Notes: generated by a model not told the origin, from the sequence alone. A DNA stretch of 32,367 nucleotides from CAZGRP01 sp964527995 (GCA_964527995.1 CAZGRP010000048.1:1-32367); one strand, 5' to 3'; counted from the first letter of the stretch, positions 1 to 8,881 are shown. Made by a program: numbers and translations.

Positions 1-9
1 TTCAGAATA

Positions 10-870
10 CTATCGTTCTCCAACTACGCAAAGACTTGTACTTGGTAGTAGAACTCCACCGTTTGGCGTACCATATTTCTGAGCAGCAGTTTGCTCAAGA
101 GTCTGCCAGTATTCAGCCTGTTGTTTGGGGGTTCGTTCGGACAGCATGACACGCAGAGGTGCAGCAACATCTTTCATCATTTGGACGTATTCTCCTGCAG
201 ATGAAAACTCAAAAGCAAGGGTTACTTCTTCCGTCCGAATATCAGTGAAACCCGCCTGCGTCATTTTGTCTTCTATCACCCCTCCTGCCAAACCAGACAT
301 AGTTGGTGTTCCCGGTAGTGGTGAAGGAACCTGGAACATTTGCTGCAGAGTCTGAACAGCAAGACTAAAAAATGGGATTCTTGCCGGTACTTCCCAGACA
401 GCGGTTGCAAACTTCCCATTGGGAACCAGCGCTTGATGAATCGAACGCAATACGATTTCAAGATTAGGCAGAAACATGAGTCCCCAGCGACAGACAATCG
501 CGTCGAAATGGCCGTCGGGAAAATTCATCTCCTCGACATCCAACTCCTGAAACACGACGTTGGTCAGGCCAAGCGCACTGGCTCGATTCCGAGCAATGGA
601 CAGCATCTCTGGAGATTGATCGGTTGCCACAACCATTCCGCCGTCTCCAACCCGCTGGGCGATGGTAAGGGCCGGTTCGCCGATACCTGTCGCAATATCC
701 AACACTCGCTGGTTGGGTTGAATGTCTGCAAGGTGTATCAGACGTTCGCTGACCCGTTGGGATATTCTCTCGAGAGTTTCCCACCATTTTCCCCAACCTG
801 CAGCGACATTATCCCATTGTTGTCGTTGTCCAGCCTTGTAGTTGTTTGAATCAAACGAACCAGTACTCAT
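10..870 (-). CDS. Class I SAM-dependent methyltransferase (UbiE/COQ5-like)
   Basis: This 286-residue protein carries the Rossmann methyltransferase motif I (VLDIATGIGEPAL, about residues 56-68), an acidic motif II region (VVATDQSPEML) and a post-motif segment LDVEEMNFPDGHFDAIVCRW. It should transfer a methyl group from S-adenosylmethionine to a small molecule; the substrate cannot be read from sequence. The ATG at 868-870 is preceded by a good GGAGAGG ribosome site, which fixes the start. Two lines counted by eye in this gene have about 42-45% G+C, well below the rest of the window, and the gene points away from the main + strand block. Both facts suggest later acquisition. It is complete. 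The family is certain, the specific role unknown. Confidence 0.85.
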   Translation of the reverse strand: MSTGSFDSNNYKAGQRQQWDNVAAGWGKWWETLERISQRVSERLIHLADIQPNQRVLDIATGIGEPALTIAQRVGDGGMVVATDQSPEMLSIARNRASALGLTNVVFQELDVEEMNFPDGHFDAIVCRWGLMFLPNLEIVLRSIHQALVPNGKFATAVWEVPARIPFFSLAVQTLQQMFQVPSPLPGTPTMSGLAGGVIEDKMTQAGFTDIRTEEVTLAFEFSSAGEYVQMMKDVAAPLRVMLSERTPKQQAEYWQTLEQTAAQKYGTPNGGVLLPSTSLCVVGER

Positions 871-1019
871 GATTCACCTCTCCGCTGGTTGGCAGTAGAA
901 CCACACAATGCACCTTAAACGCCAGAATGAGCGCTGCGGGTCCATGCAGGCGCTTCGATTTCATATGCCCCAACGGATTGTACACCCAGGCATGAAGGAG
1001 AGGAGAGGGCGCGGAGCGA

Positions 1020-2559
1020 TCAGCTTCCGACCTGCACCGCGATGACAAAATTTCTTCCCGGTGCATTGAACCCACTCAGGTGCTCCCGATAGTTCCGATC
1101 GAGAAGATTCCCGACGGCGAACCGAATCGACACGCGTTCGCTCAGCCGCATCCCGGAGCGCAGATTGATGGTCCACCATCCGGGTGTGCCGCCTTCGGGG
1201 ATACGCAGGTCCTTCTTGTCTTCGGAGGAAAGCCGCTCCTGCGGCATGGCAAAACGGCTGTAGGCCTCGAACCAGTGGCGCTTGGCCTTCCACCGAACGC
1301 CCACAAGTCCGTGCAGGGGTGGAATGCCTGTCAGTGGTTCAGCGTCGGTGAGGTTCTGGCGGATCACCTACCCAGGTTGCCGGACAGGTTCAGGTTACCG
1401 CTGAGCGCCACGCGGGCGTCCATCTCGAATCCCGCTGTGTACGCTCGCCCGGCGTTTTGTTTCCTGAACACGGCGAGGGAGTCTCCATCTTCCACGATAA
1501 ATGGCCTTCCCTCATAGGTGGCAGGTTGACGCATCAACAGGTCGGTGACCCGATTGTAGAACCCCACCAGATGCCCCCGCAACCCGGCCTTGCTTAGTTT
1601 CAGGCCGGCATCAAAGCTGAGTGTCTTTTCAGGCCTGACGCCAGGGTTGGGGATTTCGAAAAAGCTATTGCCCTTACCCGGCCCGAGCTTGCCGACGTCA
1701 TCGAGGTTGGGAGCACGAAAGCCCTGGCCGATGTTGGCGACCAGATAAAGCTCTCCGGGCAGCCGCACTTCCGTGCCCAGACTCGAGGTGAAGGCCATTG
1801 TAGCCTGCACGACCGCGCCGAGGTCGAGAGCGAAGCCTGCGATTCGAGAAAAGGGAGCCCTCAGCCGAAAGGCACTGAAGCGGGTGCCGGCTCTCAGCCT
1901 CCATACCGGCAGCACATTCGTTTCGACATGGGCAAAGACACCGAGGCTGAAGAAAGTGGATCCGTCGGGATAGAGCGGAGCTCGCGGAGCCTCCTGGCCC
2001 GCACCTGTTCGGAGCGTACTCGAGCGCGACGAGACGACGTCGTAGTAGAGTTCGCTGCCATACACCAGGTAGGTGGCCGGGGAGAGCAGGCGGTCCAGCT
2101 GCAACTGAACTCCGGTAGTCAGAACCCGGAACCGGTCCCTACGCTGGCGGTCGCTGCCGGGCTTCTGCCGGATCCGTGCTTCGAACTGTCGCTGTAGCGA
2201 TGCAGTGACGGTTGCGGTGTCGAAGAAAGGGTTTCTGCGCGTGGTGCGCAGGCGAAGGTAGCCGAGATCGCGCTCCTGCGGTTCGTACCGCCAGACAGAA
2301 TCCTTCTGCACCTCGATGACATCGTAGCGCGGGACCGACGGCTGCCTGCTGGCCTGGTAGGCAAGCGTGATGCGTTCCTCATCCGAGATCCGGATCAGTG
2401 CTTTGGCGTTCAGGCCTGTGCTGCGGCGCCGTGTTCGATCGTCTTGCGCGCGGTACGATAGCCCTGACGCTGGAAAATGATTTCGTACTTTCCCGGCGGA
2501 ACGCCGTGGATCTCGAACCGGCCTGCACGATCCGTCACATCCCCGCGCCGCAGCGGCTG
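1020..2559 (-). pseudogene. Decayed TonB-dependent outer-membrane receptor, plug domain missing
   Basis: Three fragments in different frames together resemble a TonB-dependent receptor. Positions 2559-2410 encode the end of a carboxypeptidase-regulatory-like domain (GRFEIHGVPPGKYEI). Positions about 2408-1364 encode the beta-barrel from LNAKALIRISDEERITL on, with the typical barrel motif GQGFRAPNLDDVGKL. Positions 1367-1020 encode the last strands (GIPPLHGLVGVRW, GNLLDRNYREHLSGF). The roughly 120-150-residue plug that should lie between the first two pieces is absent, and no signal peptide is visible upstream. The barrel frame stops at TGA 1366-1364 and resumes one nucleotide offset, consistent with a one-base deletion. 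The usual C-terminal aromatic residue is also missing. The gene therefore looks non-functional. A sequencing error could explain the second break but not the missing plug. Confidence 0.8.
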
Positions 2560-2638
2560 GCAAAATACGCAAGTCGGCGAGGAAAGTCAAGTCCCGGTCG
2601 GGCACCGGTTTGCCGGCCGGCGCGTTGCCTTTTTCGCC

Positions 2639-2667
2639 TTGACAAAGACTGGCCGCTTTGATATATT
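2639..2667 (+). promoter_or_regulatory. Sigma70-type promoter of the folB operon
   Basis: TTGACA (2639-2644) is followed by a 17-base spacer and TATATT (2662-2667), with TG at the extended -10 position (2659-2660). It lies 52 bases before the folB start. It is a near-consensus match, and the only gene start facing it is folB. Confidence 0.8.
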
Positions 2668-2719
2668 GGGAGCACCAAAAAACCAGCACTTAGGCGGCGC
2701 ATTTTTCTGCGAGGCTCGG

Positions 2720-3085
2720 ATGGCGGACGATATTCTGCGGCTGCGCAACATGACCTTTCATGCGCATCACGGCGTCTGGGATGAAGAGCGCGAAGTCGGG
2801 CAGAGGTTCGAGGTGGATATCGAGATCTTCATGGACACCAGCGCTGCCGGCAGGTCAGACCGACTGAAGGACACCGTGGATCTGTACAAGGTCTACCAGA
2901 CGGTCGAAGAGATCGTCACCTCCGGCCGCTACCAGCTCGTGGAGGCGCTGGCCGAGCACGTGGCTGCGGCGGTTCAGCAGCGGTTCGGGGTCGACAGGCT
3001 GCGCGTCTGCGTGCGCAAGCCGCATTCCCCCATTCCAGGTATCTCCGAGGGCATCGAGGTGGAAATCATCCGAGGCGAGGGGTAG
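2720..3085 (+). CDS. folB: Dihydroneopterin aldolase
   Basis: FolB cleaves 7,8-dihydroneopterin to 6-hydroxymethyl-dihydropterin and glycolaldehyde in cytosolic folate synthesis. The 121-residue product has the family length. It shows the HHGVWDEEREVGQRF segment with the substrate-site Glu near residue 23, Glu75 in LVEALAEH, and the catalytic Lys100 in VRKPHSPIPG. The ATG at 2720 follows a GAGG (2711-2714). The open frame extends upstream, but that extension has no family similarity. The gene is first in a run with folK, whose start lies one base after the folB stop, so the two consecutive pathway enzymes are made together. It is transcribed from the promoter at 2639-2667. Confidence 0.95.
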   Translation: MADDILRLRNMTFHAHHGVWDEEREVGQRFEVDIEIFMDTSAAGRSDRLKDTVDLYKVYQTVEEIVTSGRYQLVEALAEHVAAAVQQRFGVDRLRVCVRKPHSPIPGISEGIEVEIIRGEG

Positions 3086-3086
3086 G

Positions 3087-3626
3087 TTGGAGGAACGAAT
3101 TTTCATCGGTCTGGGTGCCAACCTTGGGGATCGGCTTATGGCGCTGCGTCGGGCTCTGTCAGCTCTGAACGCAATCGCTGGCGTGGAGGTGATCAGCGTC
3201 TCAAGTCTTTATGAGACCGAACCGGTGGGCGTTCGCCAGCAACCGGACTTTCTCAATGCGGTGGCCGAATTGCGGAGTCGCCTTGAGCCCGAGGCGCTGC
3301 TGCGGGTGGCGCAGGAGGTTGAGCACCGCATGGGCCGGCGCCGCATCCGGCGCTGGGGCCCGCGCTCCATCGACATCGATCTGCTGCTCTGGGGCGATCG
3401 TGTCATCGCATCCGACGAGTTGTCGATTCCTCATCCGGAGATGAAGCGCCGTAATTTCGTTCTGGTGCCGCTGGCTGAAATCGCTCCGGAGGTCGAGTTT
3501 CCGTTGCAGCGAGTGACCATCGCGGCACTCCTGGAGCAGTCGCCTGATCCTGGTGTCGTCCGAAAGGTGGCGCCGCCGGACGTTCTCTGGCACATGGAAA
3601 GAAGAGAGGTGGGCGTTGCGCCTTGA
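3087..3626 (+). CDS. folK: 6-hydroxymethyl-dihydropterin pyrophosphokinase (HPPK)
   Basis: FolK moves pyrophosphate from ATP to 6-hydroxymethyl-dihydropterin, the step after FolB. The 179-residue product shows the family landmarks in order: GLGANLGDR at the N-terminus, YETEPVG and DFLNAV, the catalytic segment RRIRRWGPRSIDIDLLLWG, and PHPEMKRRNFVLVPLAEI. Translation most likely starts at TTG 3087. The N-terminal strand (EERIFIGLGANLGD) begins at once, and GAGGGG overlaps the folB stop just upstream. Its end overlaps the next gene by 11 bases. A folK gene followed directly by a deoxynucleoside kinase is an arrangement familiar from Bacteroidota and relatives. Confidence 0.95.
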   Translation: MEERIFIGLGANLGDRLMALRRALSALNAIAGVEVISVSSLYETEPVGVRQQPDFLNAVAELRSRLEPEALLRVAQEVEHRMGRRRIRRWGPRSIDIDLLLWGDRVIASDELSIPHPEMKRRNFVLVPLAEIAPEVEFPLQRVTIAALLEQSPDPGVVRKVAPPDVLWHMERREVGVAP

Positions 3627-4251
3627 ATATGTGGCCATCGAAGGGATCATTGGTGTGGGCAAGACGAGCCTGGCTCAACTCCTGGCCACGAGGTTCAATG
3701 GGCGCCTTTTGCTCGAACAGCACGAGGAGAACCCTTTTCTCGAGGACTTCTATCACAACCCCCGTCGCTACGCCTTCCCGACTCAACTTTTCTTCCTTCT
3801 GAGCCGCTATCGCCAGCAGCAGGACATCCCGCAGCGCGATCTGTTCCATCATCTTCTGGTTGCGGACTATCTTTTCGCCAAGGATCGCATCTTCGCCTCG
3901 ATCAACCTGGAAGCGCGCGAGTTGGCCCTCTATGAACACATCGCCACCCTTCTGGAACGCGACATCCCGCGGCCCGACCTGGTCATCTACCTGCAATCGA
4001 GCACCGAACGGGTGATGGCCAACATCCGCCGCCGTGGCCGTTCCTACGAAAAGTACATCACCGAAGAATACCTGCGTGCCTTGAACGAGGCGTACAATCA
4101 GTTTTTTTTTCACTATGACGATTCACCGTTGCTCATCGTGAACGCAACGGAGATTGATTTCGTTCATAATGAAGAGGATCTGGAAGACCTCCTGCGCCAG
4201 TTACAGCGCCCGATTTCGGGCACGCAGTATTATTCACCCCAAAAATCGTGA
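3616..4251 (+). CDS. Deoxynucleoside kinase
   Basis: This enzyme phosphorylates deoxynucleosides (deoxyadenosine/deoxycytidine/deoxyguanosine type) for nucleotide salvage. The 211-residue product opens with the P-loop GIIGVGKTS (residues 10-18). It has the RPDLVIYL strand and the arginine-rich lid RRRGRSYEKYITEEYL typical of the dNK family. The start is set at TTG 3616, with GAGAGG (3604-3609) six bases upstream; an ATG at 3553 in the same frame would add residues unlike the family. The gene overlaps folK by 11 bases. A run of nine T (4102-4110) encodes three phenylalanines and is a possible slippage or sequencing-error site. Base specificity cannot be told from the sequence. Confidence 0.88.
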   Translation: MRLEYVAIEGIIGVGKTSLAQLLATRFNGRLLLEQHEENPFLEDFYHNPRRYAFPTQLFFLLSRYRQQQDIPQRDLFHHLLVADYLFAKDRIFASINLEARELALYEHIATLLERDIPRPDLVIYLQSSTERVMANIRRRGRSYEKYITEEYLRALNEAYNQFFFHYDDSPLLIVNATEIDFVHNEEDLEDLLRQLQRPISGTQYYSPQKS

Positions 4252-4257
4252 TGCGCC

Positions 4258-4437
4258 ATGTTTTTGTTGTTTCGACTTATCTTCTGGGGCCTCATTTTCT
4301 ACTTCGCCTACCGGCTGGTCACCAATATCCTGAAGCCCCGGCAGCCGCGCTCCCAGGTTCGCGGGAAACCCAAAACCAAGCCGCCGCTCGATCTCGACGA
4401 TGCCGACATCGAGGACGCCAAGTACAAGGAGCTGTGA
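4258..4437 (+). CDS. Small single-pass membrane protein, 59 residues
   Basis: The frame starts at ATG 4258, six bases after the kinase stop, and ends at TGA 4435-4437. The N-terminal half is one hydrophobic helix (MFLLFRLIFWGLIFYFAYRL). A basic proline-rich linker follows (LKPRQPRSQVRGKPKTKPP), then a short acidic tail, LDLDDADIEDAKYKEL. A membrane anchor with an acidic tail resembles small proteins seen downstream of housekeeping genes in FCB bacteria (DUF4834-like), but I cannot assign a family firmly. Its tight position behind the kinase suggests it is translated from the folB operon message. No function is claimed. Confidence 0.65.
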   Translation: MFLLFRLIFWGLIFYFAYRLVTNILKPRQPRSQVRGKPKTKPPLDLDDADIEDAKYKEL

Positions 4438-4589
4438 GCAGCGAAGCGGGACGGCCGGAAGGTTTGGTCTTCACCGGGATGTGGCGTGACCTGGAAGACA
4501 CGCAAGACGGCAGGCGTGGGTGCGGCGTGTCCGTGGTACTCGAGTGGCTGATGCCGCGTGATGGACGAGCTTGTTGTCGTTGACACAGA

Positions 4590-6461
4590 ATGACTCTTTA
4601 CCTGCGAATCCTCAAATATGTCCGGCCGTATTGGGCCCATCTGTTCGGCTCACTTCTCTGCATCGTCCTCTTTACCCTCTTCAGCAGTGCGACCGTCGTC
4701 TCGATCATCCCTTTTCTGCGGACGATTTTTTACACACAGACCGTCACATCAGTGGTCAGCCAGGGCCCGCGGGAGGCGGCGCCCTCTCTGAACGCCGCCG
4801 AACCGGGTGGTGAGTTGCTCCCGGGTCAATTGGAACACAAGCGGGCTGAACTCACGCGCAAACTGAACCAGCTTTTTCTCGGCGACAACCCGCGTTCCTC
4901 GCTGTTCCGCGTCTCGCTCATCCTGGTGCTGATCGTTTTCCTGAAGGGATTGTTCGGCTACTTACAGAGCTATTTCATGGCCTATGTCGAACAGGGCGTC
5001 ATCCGAGATCTGCGCGTCGACCTCTATCGACATCTCCATTCGCTGTCCCTGTCGTTTTTCACCCGCACCTCGTCTGGAGAACTGATTTCGCGCATCGTCA
5101 ACGATGTCACGCTGATCAACAATGGCATTTCGGCGAGCTTCGTGACGCTTATCAAGCACCCGTTGCTCATCATCGCCTACCTCTCCATCGCCTTCTACCT
5201 GAGCTGGCAGCTCACGCTTGTCGCTTTGCTGATTCTACCCCTCAGCCTCGTCGTGATTGCCAGCCTCGGGCTTCGTTTGCGCAGGCAGAGTGTTGTTTCC
5301 CAGGAGAATATCGCCGATGTCACCTCGGTGCTGCAGGAGACGGTCTCGGGTGCCCGTGTGGTGAAGGCGTTCGGCATGGAGAAGTTCGAAGTTGCCAAAT
5401 TCACACGAGCAACCCAGCGCCATTTTCGTAGTCTGCTGCGCATGACACGCGTGCGCAATCTGGCGTCGCCGCTGACCGAGTTTCTCGGCACCCTCGTTGG
5501 CGTTGGGATTCTGTGGTTCGGCGGCACACAGGTCTTGCGGGGGGATATTCTGGCGCCGGAGGAGTTCATCGCCTTCTTGCTGGTGATTTTCTCGGTCATG
5601 CAGCCGGTCAAAGAATTGTCGAGCGTCAACAACCGCATTCAGGAGGCGCTGGGCGCGGCCCAGCGTATCTTCGAGCTGCTCGACACCCGCCCCGACGTCC
5701 AGAACCCGCCTTCGCCCCGGCGGGTCTCAGCTTTTCGTGACTGCATTCGTTTCGAGCACGTGTCGTTCCGCTACGAGGATGATCTCATTCTTGACGGCAT
5801 CGACCTCGAGGTGCGCAGAGGAGAGATCGTCGCCATCGTCGGTGCCAGCGGCGCCGGCAAGTCGACTCTGGTCGACCTGATCCCACGCTTCTACGATCCG
5901 ACCGAAGGCCGCATCACGCTCGACGGCGTCGATCTGCGCGAGCTGGATATCTGGAGTCTTCGCTCGCTGCTCGGTATCGTCACCCAGGAGACGATTCTGT
6001 TCAACGACACCGTGCTTCGAAACATCGCTTATGGTCTCGAGGAGGTCCCAATGGCTCGGGTGATGGAAGCGGCGCGGATGGCCAACGCCCATCGTTTCAT
6101 CCTGGAGTTTCCGCAGGGCTACGACACGGTGATCGGCGAACGCGGCGTGCGTCTCTCAGGGGGAGAGCGACAGCGCATCGCCATCGCCCGGGCGCTGCTC
6201 AAGAATCCGCCGATCCTCATCCTTGACGAAGCCACGTCGGCTTTGGATACCGAGTCGGAGATGCTCGTGCAGCAGGCCATCGAGCGGCTGATGGAGAACC
6301 GTACCTCGCTGGTGATCGCGCACCGGCTGTCTACGATCCTCAACGCCGACCGCATCGTCGTGCTCGATCACGGCCGCATCGCGCAGGAGGGAAGCCACGA
6401 GGAGCTGGTGGCGCGGCCTGGGATCTACCGCAAGCTGTATCGCCTGCAGTTCCGGGCGTGA
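4590..6461 (+). CDS. ABC exporter, MsbA-like (fused membrane and ATPase domains)
   Basis: This is a 623-residue half-transporter of the ABCB/MsbA type that would dimerise in the inner membrane and move lipids or other hydrophobic substrates outward. The N-terminal ~330 residues hold six predicted membrane helices. The ATPase domain follows, with Walker A GASGAGKST (about 418-426), signature LSGGERQRIAIARALL (about 520), Walker B ILILDEATSALD (about 541) and the H-loop VIAHRLST. It exceeds MsbA (about 580) because of a hydrophilic insertion of roughly 45 residues between the first two helices (around residues 50-105). The ATG at 4590 has no strong ribosome site. Lipid A or another lipid is a plausible cargo, but no LPS gene lies nearby, so the substrate is open. 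Confidence 0.88.
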   Translation: MTLYLRILKYVRPYWAHLFGSLLCIVLFTLFSSATVVSIIPFLRTIFYTQTVTSVVSQGPREAAPSLNAAEPGGELLPGQLEHKRAELTRKLNQLFLGDNPRSSLFRVSLILVLIVFLKGLFGYLQSYFMAYVEQGVIRDLRVDLYRHLHSLSLSFFTRTSSGELISRIVNDVTLINNGISASFVTLIKHPLLIIAYLSIAFYLSWQLTLVALLILPLSLVVIASLGLRLRRQSVVSQENIADVTSVLQETVSGARVVKAFGMEKFEVAKFTRATQRHFRSLLRMTRVRNLASPLTEFLGTLVGVGILWFGGTQVLRGDILAPEEFIAFLLVIFSVMQPVKELSSVNNRIQEALGAAQRIFELLDTRPDVQNPPSPRRVSAFRDCIRFEHVSFRYEDDLILDGIDLEVRRGEIVAIVGASGAGKSTLVDLIPRFYDPTEGRITLDGVDLRELDIWSLRSLLGIVTQETILFNDTVLRNIAYGLEEVPMARVMEAARMANAHRFILEFPQGYDTVIGERGVRLSGGERQRIAIARALLKNPPILILDEATSALDTESEMLVQQAIERLMENRTSLVIAHRLSTILNADRIVVLDHGRIAQEGSHEELVARPGIYRKLYRLQFRA

Positions 6462-6490
6462 GTTTTCGACATTCTAACCGGAGGATTTCC

Positions 6491-6886
6491 ATGACGGAAT
6501 CGAAACGCGTCGTCCAGACCGGTGGCGCTCCGAAGGCGATCGGGCCCTACAGCCAGGGGATCATGGCCGCAGCCGGCCGTCTGGTGTTCACGGCGGGGCA
6601 GGTGGCCCTCGACCCGCAGACTGGCAAGATGGTGGAAGGCGATATCGCGGTGCAGACACGCCGGGTCTTGGAGAATCTTCGTGCCGTGCTGGAAGAGGCC
6701 GGAAGTGGACTGCAGCATGTGGTGAAGACCACTGTCTACCTCCAGGATCTGGCGGATTTTGCGGCCATGAACGAAGTGTATGCATCCTTTTTTGCCGCGG
6801 CGCCACCGGCGCGTTCCACGGTGCAGGTGGCCAAGCTCCCTGCCGGGGCGCGAGTAGAGATCGATGCCATCGCCGTAGTGCCGTGA
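6491..6886 (+). CDS. ridA: RidA family enamine/imine deaminase
   Basis: RidA hydrolyses reactive enamine/imine intermediates such as 2-aminoacrylate made by pyridoxal-phosphate enzymes. The 131-residue product matches the family length and shows GPYSQG near residue 20, VFTAGQVALDP, and the C-terminal PARSTVQVAKLPAGARVEIDAIA. That last segment contains the conserved arginine used to hold the substrate carboxylate and the glutamate for water activation. The start is ATG 6491 with GGAGGA (6480-6485) five bases before it; the open frame reaches further upstream without family similarity. The stop overlaps the GTG start of the next gene by four bases. Confidence 0.93.
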   Translation: MTESKRVVQTGGAPKAIGPYSQGIMAAAGRLVFTAGQVALDPQTGKMVEGDIAVQTRRVLENLRAVLEEAGSGLQHVVKTTVYLQDLADFAAMNEVYASFFAAAPPARSTVQVAKLPAGARVEIDAIAVVP

Positions 6887-7392
6887 CCTTTCCGCCACGT
6901 CCGCCGCGCTCTGGGCCGGTGTTGCTCGGGTTGCTGCTTCTCTGGCTTCTTTTTCCTTCTGCGGTTCAGGCGCAGGGCTCACAGAATCACCGACCGGTTG
7001 CGCCGGATACAGTCCGGCAGGCACAGCGGGCCAGGTCGCCGACAGGCGCTCTCCTTCGGTCGCTGGTATTCCCGGGCTGGGGACAATGGTACAACGGCAA
7101 GAAAATCAAGGCAGTGGTGGCGCTGACGGTCGAAACTGCCTTGATTGCTCGCATCGTCGTTGCCAACAACCAGCTCCACAAAGCGAAGACCGAGGCGGAA
7201 CGATTCCGCCTGGAGGATCGGCGCAATCTGACCTTCTGGTGGCTGGGGGGCACAACTCTTCTCAGCATGCTGGATGCCTACGTCGACGCCTACCTGTCCG
7301 ATTTTGATGCCGGTCCGGATCTGTCGGCCAGGGTGATGCCGGCTTCCGATGGATCGGAGGGGATTGTTTTGGCTGTGCGCTTTCGGTTTTGA
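6883..7392 (+). CDS. DUF5683-type membrane protein with signal peptide
   Basis: The 169-residue product begins with an apparent signal peptide (hydrophobic LLGLLLLWLLFPSAV, cleavage likely after AQA). The DUF5683-like core follows, including SLVFPGWGQWYNGKKIKAVV and a second hydrophobic part ending SMLDAYVDAYLSDF. The family is common in Bacteroidota, Chlorobi and relatives and has no known biochemical role. Translation starts at GTG 6883, overlapping the ridA stop, which implies coupled translation. The C-terminus ends in alternating hydrophobic residues with a final phenylalanine (GIVLAVRFRF), resembling an outer-membrane beta strand. The exact compartment is uncertain. Confidence 0.75.
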   Translation: MTFPPRPPRSGPVLLGLLLLWLLFPSAVQAQGSQNHRPVAPDTVRQAQRARSPTGALLRSLVFPGWGQWYNGKKIKAVVALTVETALIARIVVANNQLHKAKTEAERFRLEDRRNLTFWWLGGTTLLSMLDAYVDAYLSDFDAGPDLSARVMPASDGSEGIVLAVRFRF

Positions 7393-7430
7393 GCTTCTGG
7401 TGATTGCTCACTAACCTGGGAGGATGAGCC

Positions 7431-8804
7431 TTGGAGACAACGCAGCAGGAGAGAGGGAACTGGGGTTCGACGGCTGGGTTCATTCTGGCTGCCGCCGGGT
7501 CGGCCATCGGTCTGGGCAACATCTGGCGTTTTCCGTACATGACCGGGCAAAACGGCGGTGCGGCCTTCGTGCTGATCTACCTGGTTTTTGTCGCTCTGAT
7601 CGGCATTCCGGTGATGATCGCCGAACTGACCATCGGCAGGCATACCCAGAAAAATCCGGTTGGCGCTTTTCTGAAAATCGTTCCCGGCACGTCTTGGCAC
7701 TGGCTTGGCATGCTTGGGGTGATAACCGGGGTGGCGATCCTGTCCTTCTATGCTGTCGTCGCCGGCTGGACACTCGGCTACTTCTTCAAGGCGCTGGTGG
7801 GCGACTTCAATCGTGCCATGACACCGGAGGTCTTGGGGAAGCTGTTCACCGGCTTTATCGGCAACCCCGCCATCGCGATCGCCCTCCTGGCCGCCTTCAT
7901 GGGGATCACCATGCTGGTGGTCGTTCGGGGTGTTTCCGAGGGCATCGAGCGCTGGTCGAAGATCCTGATGCCGTTGCTCTTTCTGCTGCTGTTGATGTTG
8001 TCCATTCGTTCGGTCACTTTGCCGGGCGCCGGCAAGGGGCTTGAGTTTTACCTGAAGCCGGATTTGAGCAAGATCCATCCTGAGACCGTCGCTCAGGCTC
8101 TGGGCCAGGCGCTCTTTTCGTTGAGCCTGGGAATGGGGGCGATGATCACCTACGGCAGCTACCTTTCGAAGCGTGACGACATTCCGAAAGCGGCCGTCTC
8201 GGTTGCCATCTTCGACACGCTCATCGCCGTGCTTGCCGGACTGATGATCTTCCCCGCCCTTTTCTCTGCCGGACTCGACCCGGCCGGCGGCCCTGGACTG
8301 GTGTTTGTGGTGTTGCCGTCGATCTTCGCCAAGATGCCCGGAGGCTGGTTTTTCGGCAGCAGCTTTTTTCTCCTTCTCTCTGTGGCTGCCCTGACTTCCA
8401 CCATCTCGCTGCTGGAAGTGCCGGTATCGTACCTTGTCGATGAGAAAGGGTGGACGAGAAAAAAAGCGGTCGGGCTGACAGGCCTGTTCACCTTTGTTCT
8501 CGGTATCCCGTCGGCCATCTCCCAGGGAAGTTCAGCCTGGTTCAGTAAGTTGCCGGTGGTCGCCATGGACTTTCTCAGCCTGATGAACGCTCTTTTCGGC
8601 AACTACTCGTTGAGCGTCGGAGCGTTCTTCATCTCCGTTTTTATCGGGTACAAATGGGGCGTGTCGGCAGCGGTCTCGGAAGTCAGAACCGGAGGAAATA
8701 GCTTTCCGCTGAGCGGCTCCTGGGGCTTCGTCGTGCGCTTTATCTGTCCTATTGCAATTTTCTTCGTTTTGGCTTATATTGCCGTCACGGGCCGGTACTT
8801 CTAG
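7431..8804 (+). CDS. Sodium-dependent transporter, NSS (SNF) family
   Basis: This 457-residue polytopic inner-membrane protein belongs to the neurotransmitter:sodium symporter family (LeuT-like), which imports amino acids or related small molecules with sodium. The signature GSAIGLGNIWRFPYM near residue 25 carries the unwound first helix that binds sodium and substrate. About eleven hydrophobic helices follow, including YGSYLSKRDDIPKAA and LLEVPVSYLVDEKGW, both usual for bacterial members. The start is TTG 7431, with GGGAGGA (7418-7424) six bases upstream and family similarity beginning immediately. The substrate cannot be predicted. Confidence 0.92.
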   Translation: METTQQERGNWGSTAGFILAAAGSAIGLGNIWRFPYMTGQNGGAAFVLIYLVFVALIGIPVMIAELTIGRHTQKNPVGAFLKIVPGTSWHWLGMLGVITGVAILSFYAVVAGWTLGYFFKALVGDFNRAMTPEVLGKLFTGFIGNPAIAIALLAAFMGITMLVVVRGVSEGIERWSKILMPLLFLLLLMLSIRSVTLPGAGKGLEFYLKPDLSKIHPETVAQALGQALFSLSLGMGAMITYGSYLSKRDDIPKAAVSVAIFDTLIAVLAGLMIFPALFSAGLDPAGGPGLVFVVLPSIFAKMPGGWFFGSSFFLLLSVAALTSTISLLEVPVSYLVDEKGWTRKKAVGLTGLFTFVLGIPSAISQGSSAWFSKLPVVAMDFLSLMNALFGNYSLSVGAFFISVFIGYKWGVSAAVSEVRTGGNSFPLSGSWGFVVRFICPIAIFFVLAYIAVTGRYF

Positions 8805-8881
8805 CTGTTGTATGTGGCTTCCCGCTCCTGAGGAAGCTGCGTGGACTTTCTGGCGGGTGGTGCAAACGAGGAGCTGTGCTC

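Noticed and set aside
1364..1367. Programmed frameshift in the TonB receptor
   Set aside because: No slippery sequence or stimulating structure is seen, and the plug is missing anyway, so decay or a base error is simpler.
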